Translations under genes and position numbers: made by a program | In this document: piece after piece, positions 13,108 through 25,072 of the stretch | How the letters are laid out: each line of letters starts with the position of its first letter | How positions within the stretch are numbered: position 1 is the stretch's first letter | From: Rhodobacterales bacterium | GTDB taxonomy: Bacteria > Pseudomonadota > Alphaproteobacteria > Rhodobacterales > Rhodobacteraceae | Assembly (NCBI GenBank): GCA_002747325.1 | Contig: PDOZ01000030.1 | Span: 19,841-83,840, forward strand | Reading direction: 5' to 3' | DNA: 64,000 nt | The notes under the pieces: generated by a model | The model's input: the letters and a program-made list of their open reading frames with translations, nothing else | Database searches by the model: none | Told to the model about the DNA's origin: nothing

Positions 13108-14379
13108 ATGTTCGATTTCGATATGCTCGGCCTCGCGCCGTCCCTGACCAAAGCCATTGCCCGCGCGGGCTTTACCGAACCCACCCCGATCCAGAATCAG
13201 GCCATTCCGCTGGCGCTGGACGGGCATGACATCATGGGGCTGGCGCAGACCGGCACCGGCAAGACGCTGGCCTTTGGCCTGCCGCTGATTAACCACCTTC
13301 TGTCGCAGCCGGGCAAGCCCGCGCCGAAAGAGGTCAGGGCGCTGATCCTGGCGCCGACCCGCGAACTCGTCGGGCAGATTGCCGACAGTTTGCGCCCGCT
13401 GTGCGAGGGCAGCAAGGTGAAGGTCAAGACCGTGGTCGGCGGGCAGTCGATCGGGCGGCAGATCAGCTTTCTCGAACGCGGGGTGGATATTCTCGTCGCC
13501 ACGCCGGGGCGCCTGATCGACCTGATGGACCGGCGCGCGGTCCATCTCGGCTCGGTGCGCTACCTTGTGCTGGACGAGGCGGATCAGATGCTCGACATGG
13601 GTTTCATCCATGCCCTGCGCAAAATCGCCCCCGCCCTTGGCACACCGCGCCAGACCATGCTGTTTTCCGCCACCATGCCGAAGCAGATGGAAGAGCTGTC
13701 GCGCGCCTATCTCGACAATCCGCGCCGGGTGCAGGTTTCGCCGCCGGGCAAGGCTGCCGACAAGATCAAACAATCCATCCACTTCCTGCCCAAGCTCGAC
13801 AAACCGGCCAAGCTGCGCGAAGTGCTGGCATCGGATGTGGGGGCGCTGACGCTGGTCTTTGCCCGCACCAAATACGGTGCGGAGAAGCTGATGAAGGGTC
13901 TCGTGCGCGACGGGTTCAACGCTGCCTCGATCCACGGCAACAAGAGCCAGGGCCAGCGCGACCGGGCGATCAAGGCGTTTCGTTCGGGGGAGACCAATGT
14001 GCTGGTGGCGACCGACGTGGCGGCGCGCGGCATCGACATTCCGGGCGTGTCTTATGTGATCAATTACGAACTGCCAGAAGTGCCGGACAATTACGTGCAT
14101 CGCATCGGTCGCACGGCGCGGGCGGGGCGCGAGGGGGAGGCGATTGCGTTTTGCGCCCCCGAAGAGGCGCAGCAGCTTAAGCAGATCCAGAAGGTGATGA
14201 AGGTGGAAATCCCGGTCGCCTCCGGCACCAGCCCGCTGGAGGGGCTGGCGGAAGGGTCGGGCAAGCCGGGCGGGGGTTCCGGGGGCCGGCGGCGCGGTGG
14301 CAAGCCGGGCGGCAAACCGGGCGGTGGCGGGCGCAGCGGTGCGCGCCGGCGTCGGCGCGGCGGCAAGCCAAAGAGTTGA
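13108..14379 (+). CDS. DEAD-box RNA helicase, RhlE-like
   Basis: 'AQTGTGKTLAFGLPL', 'VLDEADQMLDMGF', 'HRIGRTARAG'; Gly/Arg-rich tail. Confidence 0.93.
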   Translation: MFDFDMLGLAPSLTKAIARAGFTEPTPIQNQAIPLALDGHDIMGLAQTGTGKTLAFGLPLINHLLSQPGKPAPKEVRALILAPTRELVGQIADSLRPLCEGSKVKVKTVVGGQSIGRQISFLERGVDILVATPGRLIDLMDRRAVHLGSVRYLVLDEADQMLDMGFIHALRKIAPALGTPRQTMLFSATMPKQMEELSRAYLDNPRRVQVSPPGKAADKIKQSIHFLPKLDKPAKLREVLASDVGALTLVFARTKYGAEKLMKGLVRDGFNAASIHGNKSQGQRDRAIKAFRSGETNVLVATDVAARGIDIPGVSYVINYELPEVPDNYVHRIGRTARAGREGEAIAFCAPEEAQQLKQIQKVMKVEIPVASGTSPLEGLAEGSGKPGGGSGGRRRGGKPGGKPGGGGRSGARRRRRGGKPKS

Positions 14380-14426
14380 TTTGAGACGATTTGCCGCTTT
14401 TACGGCATCGCTTTCCCTTGAATTAA

Positions 14427-14461
14427 ATTTCTGCTCTGGAATATGAAGGGCCAGATATTCC
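14427..14461. promoter_or_regulatory. Candidate SqrR/BigR-like operator region
   Basis: ATTT-N8-GAAT (14427-14442) overlapping perfect inverted repeat GGAATAT-N10-ATATTCC (14438-14461), 40 bp upstream of SQR-like gene. Confidence 0.4.
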
Positions 14462-14500
14462 GGCATGCCAGTAACAGCCGCCGGAGAGATGGAGGGATTT

Positions 14501-15814
14501 ATGGTCAAGGATCTGAAAGCGACCCGCAGGGGCTTTATGGGGCTGGCGGCCGCGGGGGCGGCGCTGGCGGCAACCAATGCGCGCGCGGCGGCGCCGAAAA
14601 CCGTCGACACCAAGGCGAAAGTGCTGATTTTGGGGGCAGGGGCCGCGGGGACCGCGCTGGCCAACCGCCTGTCGGAGCGCCTGATCGGGGCGGAAATCAC
14701 CATCGTCGATCCGCGCAAGGAGCATTGGTATCAGCCGGGCTTCAGCCTGATCGCGGCGGGGTTGAAGCCGGAGAAATACGTGGTTTCCGGCACCGGCGCG
14801 TGGCTGCCCGGCTCGGTCAAATGGGTGGCGGATCGCGCCGCCGAGGTTGACCCGGTTTCGAAGAAGGTGCGGACGGAAGGCGGCGAGGTGCTGCCCTTCG
14901 ATTACCTGATCGTGGCCACGGGTCTGAGCCTGAATTACGGCGCCATCGAAGGCTTCGAGATGGACATGATCGGGCGCGACGGTATCGGTTCGCTCTATGC
15001 CAGCCCGGATGCGGCGGCGAAAACCTGGCAATCGGCCGGGCGCTTTGTTGACGAGGGCGGCGTCGGGATTTTCACCCGCCCGGCCACGGAGATGAAATGC
15101 GCCGGCGCGCCGATCAAGCACACCTTCCTGATCGACGATCTGGCCCGCAAGAACGGCACCAGCAATCTCGACATCCATTACACGGCGCATTCCGGCGCCC
15201 TGTTTGGTGTGCCGATTGTGGCCGAGAAACTGCGCATGCTGTTTTCGCAGCGCGAGATCACGCCGCATTACAAGCATGTGCTGAAGCGGGTCGATGCGGG
15301 GCGTAAAGTGGCGACCTTCGATACGGAGAACGGCGAAGCCGAGATGAAATACGATTACCTGCATGTGGTGCCGCCGCAGCAGGCGCCGGAGGTGATCCGC
15401 AGCAATTCCGAGCTGACCAACCCGGAGAAATGGGGCGGGCGCGGCTGGATGACGGTGGACAAATACACCCTGCGCCACGACCGTTTCCCCAACATCTTCG
15501 CCGTGGGCGACGTCGCCGGGGTGCCGAAGGGCAAGACCGCGGCTTCGGTCAAGTGGCAGGTGCCAGTGGTCGAGGAGCATCTCGTGGCGCAGATCGCGGG
15601 CGACACCACGGATGCGCGCTATAACGGCTACACGTCCTGCCCGCTGATCACCCGCGTTGGTCGCGCCATGCTGATCGAGTTCGATTACAACAACGATCTG
15701 ACCCCCTCTTTCCCCGGCATCATCGCGCCGCTGGAAGAGCTTTGGATCACCTGGCTGATGAAGGAAGTGGCCCTGAAAGCCACCTATAACGCCATGCTGC
15801 GCGGCGAAGCATAA
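14501..15814 (+). CDS. Tat-exported FAD-dependent sulfide:quinone reductase-like protein
   Basis: Tat-like 'TRRGFMGLAAAGAALAATNARA', 'KVLILGAGAAGTALANRLSERL', 'YQPGFSLIAAGLK', 'NIFAVGDVAGVPKGKTAASVKWQ'. Confidence 0.85.
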   Translation: MVKDLKATRRGFMGLAAAGAALAATNARAAAPKTVDTKAKVLILGAGAAGTALANRLSERLIGAEITIVDPRKEHWYQPGFSLIAAGLKPEKYVVSGTGAWLPGSVKWVADRAAEVDPVSKKVRTEGGEVLPFDYLIVATGLSLNYGAIEGFEMDMIGRDGIGSLYASPDAAAKTWQSAGRFVDEGGVGIFTRPATEMKCAGAPIKHTFLIDDLARKNGTSNLDIHYTAHSGALFGVPIVAEKLRMLFSQREITPHYKHVLKRVDAGRKVATFDTENGEAEMKYDYLHVVPPQQAPEVIRSNSELTNPEKWGGRGWMTVDKYTLRHDRFPNIFAVGDVAGVPKGKTAASVKWQVPVVEEHLVAQIAGDTTDARYNGYTSCPLITRVGRAMLIEFDYNNDLTPSFPGIIAPLEELWITWLMKEVALKATYNAMLRGEA

Positions 15815-15827
15815 AGGAGCTAACCCC

Positions 15828-16187
15828 ATGAAAGAGATGACTTTTGGCACCCTGATCGCCGTATTCGAAGAGATTTTCGGCCGGGGATTGTTCTGGACCA
15901 TGGTGGTGGTGGCTTTGGTGATCACCGTGGCCTATATCTACGTGCTGATCCGCGACGCGTCGGTGTCGTGGAAGAAATATATGTGGGCGCAGATTTCCAT
16001 GCCGTTTGGCGCGATTTTGGCGGTGCTGTTCGTTTTCCAGATGACCAGCTCCGGCATTACCGACATCGGCGGGCCGATTGACGTGATCGTGCTGCTGGGC
16101 ATCGCCACGCTGGGCGCGATTGGCATGGCCATTCTGGTCTACACCGTCGGCAGCCTGCTGCGTCCGCAGGGGCGGGTCGAGAAATAA
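15828..16187 (+). CDS. Small multi-TM protein, probably co-transcribed with SQR-like gene
   Basis: 119 aa, about 3 hydrophobic segments, 13 bp from preceding stop. Confidence 0.75.
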   Translation: MKEMTFGTLIAVFEEIFGRGLFWTMVVVALVITVAYIYVLIRDASVSWKKYMWAQISMPFGAILAVLFVFQMTSSGITDIGGPIDVIVLLGIATLGAIGMAILVYTVGSLLRPQGRVEK

Positions 16188-16212
16188 ACCGGGTCTTTTG
16201 ACCGGGATGCAA

Positions 16213-16266
16213 GCCGCGCGGGCCCCCTCGCGCGGCTTTTTGCTGTCCGCACTGGATTTTCTGTCG
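16213..16266 (+). repeat. 54-bp direct repeat, copy 1, containing terminator hairpin GCCGCGCG-GGCCCCCT-CGCGCGGC-TTTTT
   Basis: 53/54 identical to 17425-17478. Confidence 0.9.
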
Positions 16267-16333
16267 CTCGGTTGAGCGAAACCCTTGCGACAATTGCACC
16301 GCGCGTTTTTTAGGAACAGACCCTGCGGGTGGT

Positions 16334-17263
16334 CTATTTCCCTTTGGTCACCCGCCCCCGCTGCATCGCATTTTCCGGAATGGCCGGGGGGGAGTCGATG
16401 GTGGTAGAAGTCTCGGGTTTTTCCGTAGTGAACAGCCCCCATTTTGCCAGATCCCCTTCCAAGCTGCGGTTAGGGTCCGCAGACACGCTGGCATGCTCGT
16501 CCCTTGAAATACGGACCTTGGGTTTTCCACTAGAGATGACGCCCATGTGGATATACAGGAAAGAGTAATCCGAAACCCCATCCATGCTGGCGGAAAAGTT
16601 CCGTGCAATCACTTGCCGGCTCCGGGTATCTTCCACCTCATACCCGTTGGGACCACCGGACCTGATCCAGACATTTAGAAAACTTTCAGAAAACTCCGGG
16701 CGAAATGCGGTATAATCTTTGATGATCAGGTCTGCGACGAGGTCATGATCCTTTTGCACAATCATCTCTCCTTCAGAATCGCGCACATACAAACGGGACC
16801 GATCTCCGTCTGTCATCAACCGGATCCATTCAAGATTCGGATTTTGAAACAATTTCATACACATCTCCGAACAGGGCTGGGCATCGCGTGTTCTGCTCAA
16901 AGATTTTACCCACAGTTGCACCGATTTCGGCGGTTGCGTCAGGTCTGCAAGAAATGGGGGCTGTAATAAGGGTTGGTACTTTTCACTATAGGTTCGATAC
17001 ACGCCGGGTAACAAAATCGCCCCGCATAATAGAACAGCCGCCGCCAGAAGCCCTTTGAGAAAGGATCTTTGCATGATCCAAACGGCAGGTATCAGAAGGA
17101 CAAGCACCGCAAACAGGTTTAGCAAGATATCGGTTAAAATCATGCTCGCACCAAACGTCAAAATGGCTGCGACCACAAGCAGGCTGGGTATTAACAAAAT
17201 TGCTACAGCCACGCCGAGGATAGCCACCAAAATCAGATAAATGCGCATATTTTTCCGAACCAT
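16334..17263 (-). CDS. Hypothetical membrane protein with N-terminal TM segments
   Basis: 309-aa ORF, hydrophobic N-terminal third, lower GC than neighbours. Confidence 0.6.
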   Translation of the reverse strand: MVRKNMRIYLILVAILGVAVAILLIPSLLVVAAILTFGASMILTDILLNLFAVLVLLIPAVWIMQRSFLKGLLAAAVLLCGAILLPGVYRTYSEKYQPLLQPPFLADLTQPPKSVQLWVKSLSRTRDAQPCSEMCMKLFQNPNLEWIRLMTDGDRSRLYVRDSEGEMIVQKDHDLVADLIIKDYTAFRPEFSESFLNVWIRSGGPNGYEVEDTRSRQVIARNFSASMDGVSDYSFLYIHMGVISSGKPKVRISRDEHASVSADPNRSLEGDLAKWGLFTTEKPETSTTIDSPPAIPENAMQRGRVTKGK

Positions 17264-17424
17264 TATTGTGTTGCATGGGAATGCTTTGGTTTCACCCTAG
17301 GCAATGTCAATAAATGAAGTCAAAGGGGGATGCTTGTGCAATCGCTGTTTCACGGCGGATGAAGGAAGGCGCGGAAGGCCACCGATCCCGCCGGCGGATG
17401 CTTTCTGTTGTTACCAATTCTTAT

Positions 17425-17478
17425 GCCGCGCGGGCCCCCTCGCGCGGCTTTTTGCTGTCCGCACTGGATTTCCTGTCG
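17425..17478 (+). repeat. 54-bp direct repeat, copy 2
   Basis: One mismatch to 16213-16266. Confidence 0.9.
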
Positions 17479-17518
17479 CGCCGCGCCTATGGCTACGCGG
17501 ATGACAAAAGAGGCGCGT

Positions 17519-18987
17519 ATGTTGGATCTGTTTATCATTGGTGGCGGCGTGAACGGTACGGGGATTGCGCGGGACGCGGCGGGGCGGGGGCTCAGCGTCG
17601 GGTTGGCGGAGATGGGCGATCTTGGCAGCGCCACCTCGTCCGCCTCCTCGAAAATGTTTCACGGCGGGTTGCGTTATCTCGAATATTACGAGTTCCGGCT
17701 GGTGCGCGAGGCGCTGTCGGAACGCGAGGTGCTGCTGGAGGCCATGCCGCATATTTCCTGGCCCATGCGCTTCGTCTTGCCGCACCATAAGGGGCTGCGT
17801 CTGCGCTGGATGGTCCGGCTGGGGCTGTTTCTTTACGACCATCTCGGTGGGCGCAAAATCCTGCCCGCCACCCGCACGCTCGACCTGACGACGCACCCGG
17901 CGGGCGACATTCTGCGCGACGATTTCACCTGCGGGTTTGAGTATTCCGATTGCTGGGTTGATGATGCGCGACTGGTGCTGCTCAATGCGCTGGATGCGCG
18001 CGAGCGCGGGGCCGAAATCCTCACCCGCACCAAGCTCATCGCCGCCACCCGCCACGCGGATCACTGGGAACTCACCCTTGAGGATCAGCGCAACGGGCGC
18101 CGTTTTACCCGCGCGGCGAAACGGCTGGTCAATGCGGCGGGGCCGTGGGTCAAACAGGTGCTGGACGGGCCGTTGGGGTTAGACAGCCCGGAGCGCATCC
18201 GCCTCGTGCGTGGCTCGCATATCGTGGTGTCCCGGCTGACGGCGCATGAGCAGCCCTATATCCTGCAAAACGCGGATGGGCGGGTGATTTTCGTCACGCC
18301 CTTTGCCGAAAACACCACCCTGATCGGCACCACGGAAGCGGATGTGCAGGGCGGTCCGGGGGCGGCGGTCTGTTCCGACGCGGAGGCGCGTTATCTCTGC
18401 GAACAGGTGTCGCATTATCTCAAACAGCCGGTGACGGAGGCGGATATTCTCTGGCGCTTTGCCGGGGTGCGTCCGCTTTATGATGACGGTGCTTCGAGCG
18501 CCACGGCGGCGACGCGCGAATACGTTTTGCGCCTTGACGCCGCGGGCGGGGCGCCGCTGCTGTCGGTCTTTGGCGGCAAGATTACGACTTACCGGCGGCT
18601 GGCGGAAGCGGCGCTGGAAAAGCTCGGGCTGGGCGCGCCCTGGACCGCGCGGGTGCCGCTGCCCGGCGGGGATTTTCCGTGGGACGGGGCCGGGGATGTG
18701 CAGGCGGCCTTGCGGCGCGACTATCCCTTCCTCACCCCCGATCTCGCCGCGCGGTTGGTGCGCCAATACGGCACCCGCGCGCACGATGTTTTGGGCGGGG
18801 CGAAGCAGGCGGCTGATCTGGGGCGCGATTTCGGCGGCGGGTTGTATGAGGCGGAATTGCGTTACCTGCGCGACACCGAATTTGCCGAGAGCGCCGAGGA
18901 TGTGTTGTGGCGGCGCAGCAAGTTGGGATTGCGCCGGACGCCCGAGCAGGTGCAAGCTGTGGAAAACTGGTTTCAGGGAGCCACCGC

Positions 18988-18991
<4 letters not shown>
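17519..18991 (+). CDS. glpD: Glycerol-3-phosphate dehydrogenase (FAD)
   Basis: '[53 protein letters not shown]'; start MLDLF at 17519. Confidence 0.95.
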
Positions 18992-20469
<1,478 letters not shown>

Positions 20470-20543
20470 CGGCGGACGCATGGCGTGGATTAAGGTGGCG
20501 TGATAACCTTATGATTTATAAGGATAAGAAAAGGAAGCCCGCG

Positions 20544-21308
20544 ATGAAACCAAAGATCATACCTGCCTTGGGCCTCCTGTTGCTTTCCTGCAATATGGCT
20601 TCTCACAACGTGCAAACCCCCGACGGAGCCAAACGCACATTTGCCACCTCCTTTGAAAGCGTGACGGAGTTTGACGGCTTTTACATGACGCCACAAAACC
20701 ATCTTGGAACCACGTTTCACGAACTGACCGACGCAAATGTGCATCGCGGCAAACATGCGCACAGGGCATGGATAGACGGCGCAAATCCCGTATCCGCGGG
20801 CAACAATAATCACCGCGGCTACCCCACCGTTCAGTTGCAAAAAACGCCAGCAGGCTCCTTTCAGACGCCTTGCTATGTGTCCTTGTGGGTCTGGTTGGAT
20901 ATGGACCTGAAGGCCAATCCCGGCGGCGAAGATGACTGGTTCAGTTTTGCGACCTTTACCGATGATGAAACGGACAATTGGGCCAGAACCGTGTTGGTCA
21001 ATCTCAGTGCGGATGGATTTGTGCATTTGCAACATACGACCGATCAGGGGCAACAGGCCCGTATCTTCCAGACGACGAACACCCCTTTTCCGCAAAGGGA
21101 ATGGGTTGAGCTGAAGATATTCCTCGATTTCGGCGAGGAGGGCTACGCGAAGGTATGGCAAAATGGCAAGCTGGTTTCTCACGCCAAAATCGGGAATATC
21201 ACCAACAGGCTGTCGCAAGCGCATTTCGGGCTCTATGCTTCCCCGCGCGTGGCGGCGGGGCAGGTGTTCAACGACGATTTGAAGATTATTGAAGTTGAGA
21301 GCGAATAA
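20544..21308 (+). CDS. Secreted lipoprotein, possible concanavalin-like lectin/lyase fold
   Basis: Lipobox 'LGLLLLSC'; 'YVSLWVWLDMDLK...WVELKIFLDFGEEGYAKVWQNGKLVSHAKI' typical of beta-jelly-roll glycan proteins. Confidence 0.55.
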   Translation: MKPKIIPALGLLLLSCNMASHNVQTPDGAKRTFATSFESVTEFDGFYMTPQNHLGTTFHELTDANVHRGKHAHRAWIDGANPVSAGNNNHRGYPTVQLQKTPAGSFQTPCYVSLWVWLDMDLKANPGGEDDWFSFATFTDDETDNWARTVLVNLSADGFVHLQHTTDQGQQARIFQTTNTPFPQREWVELKIFLDFGEEGYAKVWQNGKLVSHAKIGNITNRLSQAHFGLYASPRVAAGQVFNDDLKIIEVESE

Positions 21309-21391
21309 ATCACTTTAAGAATGCCGCGTAAGGCACTGTAAATAATGAAAAGAGGCGCCGGAGCGCCCCTTTCTGTGTTTTCCCCAAGGCT

Positions 21392-22912
21392 TCAGAAGAA
21401 CCCGAGTTTGTTGGGGTTGTAGCTCATCAGGATGTTTTTGGTCTGCTGGTAATGCGACAGCATCATCTTGTGGTTCTCGCGACCAATGCCCGATTGCTTG
21501 TAACCGCCGAAAGCGGCGTGGGCGGGGTAGGCGTGGTAGTTGTTGACCCAGACCCGACCGGCCTCAATGGCGCGCCCGAAGCGGTAGCACCGGGTGGCGT
21601 CGCGGGTCCAGACGCCGGCGCCCAGCCCATACATCGTGTCATTGGCAATCTCCAGCGCCTCGGCCTCGTCCTTGAAGGTGGTCACGGACACGACCGGGCC
21701 GAAGATTTCCTCCTGAAACACGCGCATCTTGTTGTGGCCCTTGAGGATGGTGGGCTGGATGTAGAACCCCTCCGCCAGATCGCCGTTGAAGCGGGCCGCC
21801 TCGCCGCCGGTCAGCACTTCCGCCCCCTCTTCGCGCCCGATGGTCAGGTAGGACAGGATCTTGTCCTGTTGCTCCTGACTGGCCTGCGCGCCGACCATGG
21901 TCGCCATGTCGCGCGGGTCGCCCTGCACGATGGCTTCAACCCGCTGGATGCAGCGCTCGATAAAGGCGTCGTAGATGTCCTCCTGCACCAGCGCCCGCGA
22001 CGGACAGGTGCAGACCTCGCCCTGATTGAAGGCGAAGAGGACGAAGCCTTCGACCGCTTTGTCGAGGAAGGCGTCGTCTTCCGCCATCACGTCGGAGAAG
22101 AAGATGTTGGGGGATTTGCCGCCCAGTTCCAGCGTCACCGGGATCAGGTTTTCCGTCGCCGCCTGCATGATGATGCGGCCGGTTTCGGTCGATCCGGTGA
22201 AGGCGATTTTGGCGATGCGCGGCGAGCGGGCGAGGGGGCCGCCCACATCCGGGCCCATCCCGTTGACCACGTTCAGCACCCCGTCGGGCAACAGATCGCC
22301 GATCAGCTCGCACAGCACCATGATCGCCGCCGGGGTCTGTTCCGCCGGTTTCAGCACGATGCAATTGCCCGCCGCCAGCGCCGGGGCCAGTTTCCACGCG
22401 GCCATCAGGATGGAGAAGTTCCATGGGATGATCTGCCCGACCACGCCGAGCGGTTCGTAATAGTGATAGGCGACCGTATCGGCGTCGATCTCCGACATGG
22501 TGCCTTCCTGACTGCGCAGCACCCCGGCGAAATAGCGGAAATGATCGACGGAAAGGGGGATGTCGGCGGCGGTGGTTTCGCGGATCGGCTTGCCGTTATC
22601 CCAGGTTTCCGCCTGTGCCAGCAGGTCGAGGTTTTGCTCGATCCGGTCGGCAATGGCCAGAAGGGTGTTGGAGCGCTCCGCCGCCGGGGTCGTGCCCCAG
22701 CCGTCCTTCGCCGCATGGGCTGCGTCCAGCGCCAGTTCCACGTCGGCGGCGCCGGACAGCGCCACTTCGCAGACCTTGGCGCCGGTGATCGGGGTAATGT
22801 TGTCGAAATACTTTCCCGATACCGGCGGGACAAATTTGCCGCCGATATAATTGTCGTATCGCGCCTTGAAGGGCGAGTGATAGGCGCTCTGGTTTTGGGC
22901 TGTTTCGGTCAT
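21392..22912 (-). CDS. NAD-dependent aldehyde dehydrogenase (AcoD/ExaC-like)
   Basis: '[32 protein letters not shown]', '[11 protein letters not shown]', '[12 protein letters not shown]'. Confidence 0.93.
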   Translation of the reverse strand: MTETAQNQSAYHSPFKARYDNYIGGKFVPPVSGKYFDNITPITGAKVCEVALSGAADVELALDAAHAAKDGWGTTPAAERSNTLLAIADRIEQNLDLLAQAETWDNGKPIRETTAADIPLSVDHFRYFAGVLRSQEGTMSEIDADTVAYHYYEPLGVVGQIIPWNFSILMAAWKLAPALAAGNCIVLKPAEQTPAAIMVLCELIGDLLPDGVLNVVNGMGPDVGGPLARSPRIAKIAFTGSTETGRIIMQAATENLIPVTLELGGKSPNIFFSDVMAEDDAFLDKAVEGFVLFAFNQGEVCTCPSRALVQEDIYDAFIERCIQRVEAIVQGDPRDMATMVGAQASQEQQDKILSYLTIGREEGAEVLTGGEAARFNGDLAEGFYIQPTILKGHNKMRVFQEEIFGPVVSVTTFKDEAEALEIANDTMYGLGAGVWTRDATRCYRFGRAIEAGRVWVNNYHAYPAHAAFGGYKQSGIGRENHKMMLSHYQQTKNILMSYNPNKLGFF

Positions 22913-23165
22913 GTTTTCCTCCTGTTGGTCCGGTTTTTTCCCGGTTTTCATTCGGGTTTGATTGTTGAATTGTTACAAAACCCTACCGCAATGTTGCAGA
23001 AAACCTTTCACCCGCGCAAGCGTTCAGTTTTTTCTGAATACTGCGCTGATTTGCCTCTTAGAATCGATGCCCGGAGGGGTTATATGTGCTTCGCGGGATG
23101 CCCCAACAGGCGGAGCGATCCAACCCAAGGGTGCCTTCCGGGATGATTAACAAACGGGGGGTCCA

Positions 23166-23879
23166 ATGCTGGACATTCGCAATCTTTCGGTCTCGATCGA
23201 AGGCAAGGAAATTCTTTCTGATATCAACCTGACCATCGGCGACGGCGAGTTGCACGTTTTGCTGGGGCCGAACGGGTCGGGCAAGTCGAGCCTGCTCGCA
23301 GCCGTCATGGGCCTGCCGCCTTACGAGGTGACGGCAGGGGATATTCTGCTCGATGGCAAGTCGGTCTTGGACATGGGCATTCGTGAGCGCGCCGCTTTGG
23401 GCATGGGCATGGCGTTTCAGCGCCCGCCGAGCCTTGCGGGCGTGTCGGTGCGCGCCTTTGCGGCGGCGATGGGGGCGACGGATATTCTGGAACGGGAGGC
23501 GGCGGCGCTCGACCTCGCGGAGTTTACCCGGCGCGACATGAATGTCGGCTTCTCCGGCGGGGAGATCAAGCGTTGGGAAATCCTGAAACTGTTTCTGCAA
23601 GACCCGCATCTGTTGCTGTTTGACGAGCCGGAAAGCGGCGTTGATCTGGAACACGTTTGTGCCATCGGCAACGCCATTCGCCGCATCGTTTCGACGCCGG
23701 ACAAAACCGGGCGGGCGCGTTCCGGGCTGGTCATTACCCATACCGGGCTGATCCTGAACCATTGCGACGCCGACCGGGGCCACATCATGAAAGACGGCAA
23801 GCTCATCGCTTCCGGCGACCCGCAGGCCCTGTTCGACCACATTCGCCAGCACGGCTACACCCAGCCGAACGCGGCCTGA
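23166..23879 (+). CDS. SufC-family ATPase
   Basis: 'LLGPNGSGKSSLLAAVMG', 'GFSGGEIKRWEILKLFLQDPHLLLFDEPESGVDLEHV'. Confidence 0.88.
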   Translation: MLDIRNLSVSIEGKEILSDINLTIGDGELHVLLGPNGSGKSSLLAAVMGLPPYEVTAGDILLDGKSVLDMGIRERAALGMGMAFQRPPSLAGVSVRAFAAAMGATDILEREAAALDLAEFTRRDMNVGFSGGEIKRWEILKLFLQDPHLLLFDEPESGVDLEHVCAIGNAIRRIVSTPDKTGRARSGLVITHTGLILNHCDADRGHIMKDGKLIASGDPQALFDHIRQHGYTQPNAA

Positions 23880-23895
23880 TTCCGAGGAGAAAGAC

Positions 23896-25020
23896 ATGCA
23901 AGATACCAACAAAAACGCGGTTAACGGCCAGTTGAGCAACACGGAAATCGACATTCTGACCGATGTGGGCTTTGAGGCGATGAAGGATCGGGCTGCCACG
24001 GCGGTTCTGGCCGATCATGCGCAGATCGTGTCCGTGTCCAACGACCCGAACGTGATAATCATGCCGCTGGCGCAGGCGCTCAAGACCTATGATTTCGTGC
24101 AGGACCTGATGTTCGGGCTGGTGGACCCGGAGGCGAACGAGCATGTGGCGATGGTGGCGGAGCATATGCACGATCCGCTGGGCCATTTCATCTGGGTGAA
24201 GAAGGGGGCGAAGGTGAAACTGCCGGTGCAGACCTTTACCCTGCTGGAAACCCCGCAGGCGCGCCAGTTCACCCATGACGTGACGCTGATCGACGAGGGC
24301 GCGGAGGTCGAGATGATCTCCGGCGCGGCGGTGCCCGGCGCGGTGCATAAGGGGCGCCATATTTCGGTGTCGGAGAGCTACCACCGCGCGGGATCGAAGG
24401 TCACATCCGTGTCGATCGAGCATTGGGGCGAGGCGATGGAAGCCTATTCCTACGATTACTCGCGGCACGAAAAAGGCGCGCAGTCGCGCTCGACCTCAAT
24501 CATGCTCAACCCGATCAAGTATCAGGAAAGCTACAGCCACTCGGTGCTGGAAGAAGACGCCAATTCGGTCGATCAGTCCATCGTTTTTGCGCCCAAAGGC
24601 ACGGAGCGGGTGATGAATACCGAAACCATTCTGGCAGGCGCCGGGGCCAAGTCGGAAGACATCGCGCGTATGGTGTCGGCGGGCGGTCGCATTGCCAACA
24701 ACGCGCTGCTGATCGGCGACGCGGCGGGGTCCACCGGGTTCCTGGGCTGTGACGGGCTGAAGCTCTCCGATGAGGGCGAAATCCTCGCGATCCCGGCGCT
24801 GCAAGCCCCCCGCGAAGGGGCGATGCTGAGCCACGAAGCCTCCGTCGGCATGATCGACAGCCAGCGGTTGGAATACCTGATGGCGTCCGGCATGGACGAA
24901 GACGCCGCGCGCGATCTGATTGTGCAGGGCTTCCTGGCGCTGGACGACGACAACCTGCCGCCGGGCATGAAAGCGCGCGTGGCCGAGATGATCTCGCAAG
25001 CCAAATCCGGCGGGATGTAA
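23896..25020 (+). CDS. SufB/SufD-family scaffold-like protein
   Basis: 374 aa, paired with SufC-like ATPase 16 bp upstream; beta-helix-like region 'GRIANNALLIGDAAGSTGFLGCDGLKLSDEGEILAIPAL'. Confidence 0.75.
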   Translation: MQDTNKNAVNGQLSNTEIDILTDVGFEAMKDRAATAVLADHAQIVSVSNDPNVIIMPLAQALKTYDFVQDLMFGLVDPEANEHVAMVAEHMHDPLGHFIWVKKGAKVKLPVQTFTLLETPQARQFTHDVTLIDEGAEVEMISGAAVPGAVHKGRHISVSESYHRAGSKVTSVSIEHWGEAMEAYSYDYSRHEKGAQSRSTSIMLNPIKYQESYSHSVLEEDANSVDQSIVFAPKGTERVMNTETILAGAGAKSEDIARMVSAGGRIANNALLIGDAAGSTGFLGCDGLKLSDEGEILAIPALQAPREGAMLSHEASVGMIDSQRLEYLMASGMDEDAARDLIVQGFLALDDDNLPPGMKARVAEMISQAKSGGM

Positions 25021-25072
25021 TCCCTCTGGTCGCCCCCTTTTCCTGCGGGGCGGCCTTTTCGGGCGGCGCGGT

